From: Salinicola corii
GTDB lineage: Bacteria > Pseudomonadota > Gammaproteobacteria > Pseudomonadales > Halomonadaceae
Reading direction: 5' to 3'
Length of the DNA stretch: 64,000 bases
Assembly: GCF_008298015.1 (NCBI RefSeq)
Contig: NZ_VTPX01000008.1
Span: 155,406 to 219,405, forward strand
A program made the translations under genes and the position numbers. A model generated the notes under the pieces. It saw only the letters and a list, made by a program, of their open reading frames with translations, did not search any database and was not told the origin of the DNA. Shown here piece by piece: positions 63,060 to 64,000 of the stretch (positions are counted from its first letter, which is position 1; every line of letters begins with the position of its first letter).

Positions 63060-63880
63060 TTAGCTGGCCTGCTGCTGTTGTTCGATCAGCTCGTTGACGC
63101 GAACCCGGCCGGTGAGCAGATCGTCCATCAGACCGGCTTTTTGTTTTTTGAGCTTTTTGACTCGCCTCTTTTCTTCCTTAATTCTTTTCCGAATAGAACG
63201 CACCTTTTCCACTATCAATCTTTGCTCGTCAATCTCGGGTTTGATACAGGAAAAATCTCCGACATCAGAACTTGAAACACCTGACACCGCGACTTGCCTT
63301 ATGAATTTTCTTCTATCTTTAAAACTAATATTGCTTTGCAGGAATATTGCAACAAACTCCGGAATTAACTCGGCTTCCTGCACTCTTACTCTTATTATTG
63401 AAGATTCGAACGTTGCCGGACTAGGAACCATATCAACAAAACATACTTTACCAGCCCCTTCCATCACCAGAGACCTACGTGCAAACAAAAGATCACCTAT
63501 ACACAAGCCATAAGATTCTAATTCTATTCTTGAAACGTCTACTTTCGACGCCCCTTTATAATCAATCGAATCACCTGAGAATATATTCCCCATTTGAACC
63601 ATAAGCGGGCCTCTTCCGTGATAGGCCGCAGGCTTATAAAGCCCATTTTTTGAAGGCTCTTTATAAACCTCTTTGAGAGTCACAGGCTCCCACTCCTTCG
63701 GAATCCACCCCAGAGGCGACTCTTTATACAATTCCGGCGCCTGCTCATAGGGCGGGCGAAGCTGGCCGCTTTCGTCGATGCCTCGGGTCAGCAGATCGTG
63801 CAGAAGGCCCTGTTTGACCTGCTGCAGCTTGGCGATGATGGCCTCGGTCTGACGGATTTGGGTGTCTAGGGTGGGCGGTC
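63060..63880 (-). pseudogene. hsdS: Type I restriction specificity subunit hsdS, 5' part removed by an IS element
   Basis: About 270 codons survive. The frame runs from a central repeat (LDTQIRQTEAIIAKLQQVKQ, GLLHDLLTRGIDESGQLRPPYEQAPE) into the second target-recognition domain (ESPLGWIPKEWEPVTLKEVY...) and the distal coiled repeat (DEQRLIVEKVRSIRKRI, KKQKAGLMDDLLTGRVRVNEL). The first recognition domain is missing because an IS30-family end begins at about 63880. A TTG inside (63731) is not a real start. The second recognition domain is visibly AT-richer than hsdR, as usual for exchanged specificity segments. Confidence 0.85.
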
Positions 63881-64000
63881 TCGATAACCAAGTGCAACAC
63901 CCGAACTGTTAGCTAAGGTGTTGTCATGACTCATTGCTATCACCATCTCTGCGCCGAAGAGAGAGCTGCCATCATGTTGATGCAGGCAACTCATTCCATC
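63880..64000 (+). mobile_element. IS30-family insertion sequence, left end (cut by window edge)
   Basis: From about 63880 the hsdS frame stops making sense and a new sequence begins: TCTCGATAACCAAGTGCAAC, then a small inverted repeat CAACACC (63895-63901)/GGTGTTG (63917-63923), then a transposase start. The precise edge is uncertain by a few bases because the right end and the target duplication lie outside the window. Confidence 0.75.
63926..64000 (+). CDS. IS30-family transposase, N-terminus (partial)
   Basis: The frame reads MTHCYHHLCAEERAAIMLMQ and then ATHSI up to the window end. The pattern YxHLxxEERAxIMLMxxxxxS is the N-terminal helix-turn-helix of IS30 transposases. The gene runs out of the window, so completeness is unknown. 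It is oriented opposite to hsdS. Confidence 0.8.
   Translation, partial: MTHCYHHLCAEERAAIMLMQATHSI

Overview
The window comes from a high-GC gammaproteobacterium. The gene set and order (the polyamine PUU pathway with a PotFGHI-type importer, gshB-algH-ruvX, rph next to yicC, a ureide gene cluster, TTT transporters and a DMSP-lyase operon) fit a marine or halophilic Halomonadaceae-type organism such as Halomonas, Chromohalobacter or Salinicola. This assignment is inferred from gene content; no rRNA is present. Most genes are densely packed and chromosomal in character. Two zones look accessory: about 52.7-57.2 kb and 59-64 kb.

Layout. 1-1.6 kb: tail of a GntR/FCD regulator and a DadA-like FAD oxidase. 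1.7-11.9 kb: a ureide/purine catabolic region with ureidoglycine aminohydrolase, an RpiR regulator, a polar amino-acid-type ABC importer, PuuE-type allantoinase, allantoin racemase, a GntR regulator, 8-oxoguanine deaminase, hydroxyisourate hydrolase and OHCU decarboxylase, followed by an IclR regulator. Together these take 8-oxoguanine or urate-derived intermediates to ureidoglycolate. No urate oxidase is present in the window. TTGTATACAA-like palindromes upstream of three of the transcription units suggest one GntR regulon. 12.9-15.5 kb: two MITE-like repeats, a YghA-type SDR and an aspartate carbamoyltransferase. 15.9-30.2 kb: polyamine uptake and the gamma-glutamylated putrescine pathway (two PuuB-like oxidases, two glutamine-synthetase-like ligases, two polyamine-binding proteins, PuuD, PuuC, PuuR), with a truncated aminotransferase coupled to puuC. 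30.2-36.4 kb: ruvX, algH, gshB, an S9 peptidase and a membrane-anchored GltB-like protein. 36.6-45.2 kb: GntP permease with an SDR, an old yellow enzyme, a RidA/TetR divergent pair with three evenly spaced operators, PoxB, RNase PH and YicC.

45.3-52.7 kb holds a coherent hydroxy-acid module: a GntR regulator, the TctCBA tripartite transporter, an RraA-family aldolase/decarboxylase, an FMN-dependent L-2-hydroxyacid oxidase and a D-2-hydroxyacid dehydrogenase. 53.0-55.4 kb holds acuR-acuI-dddL, a DMSP-cleavage and acrylate-detoxification operon with a palindromic operator in front of acuR. It is bracketed by gene remnants (an FAD-linked oxidase tail on the left; a LysR tail and an SDR tail on the right) and a 1.3-kb gene-free stretch, which points to insertion by transfer. 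57.2-58.7 kb is aspartate ammonia-lyase. 59.0-64.0 kb is a type I restriction locus (YgjP-like metallopeptidase, HsdR, HsdS) whose hsdS is cut by an IS30-family element at the right edge of the window.
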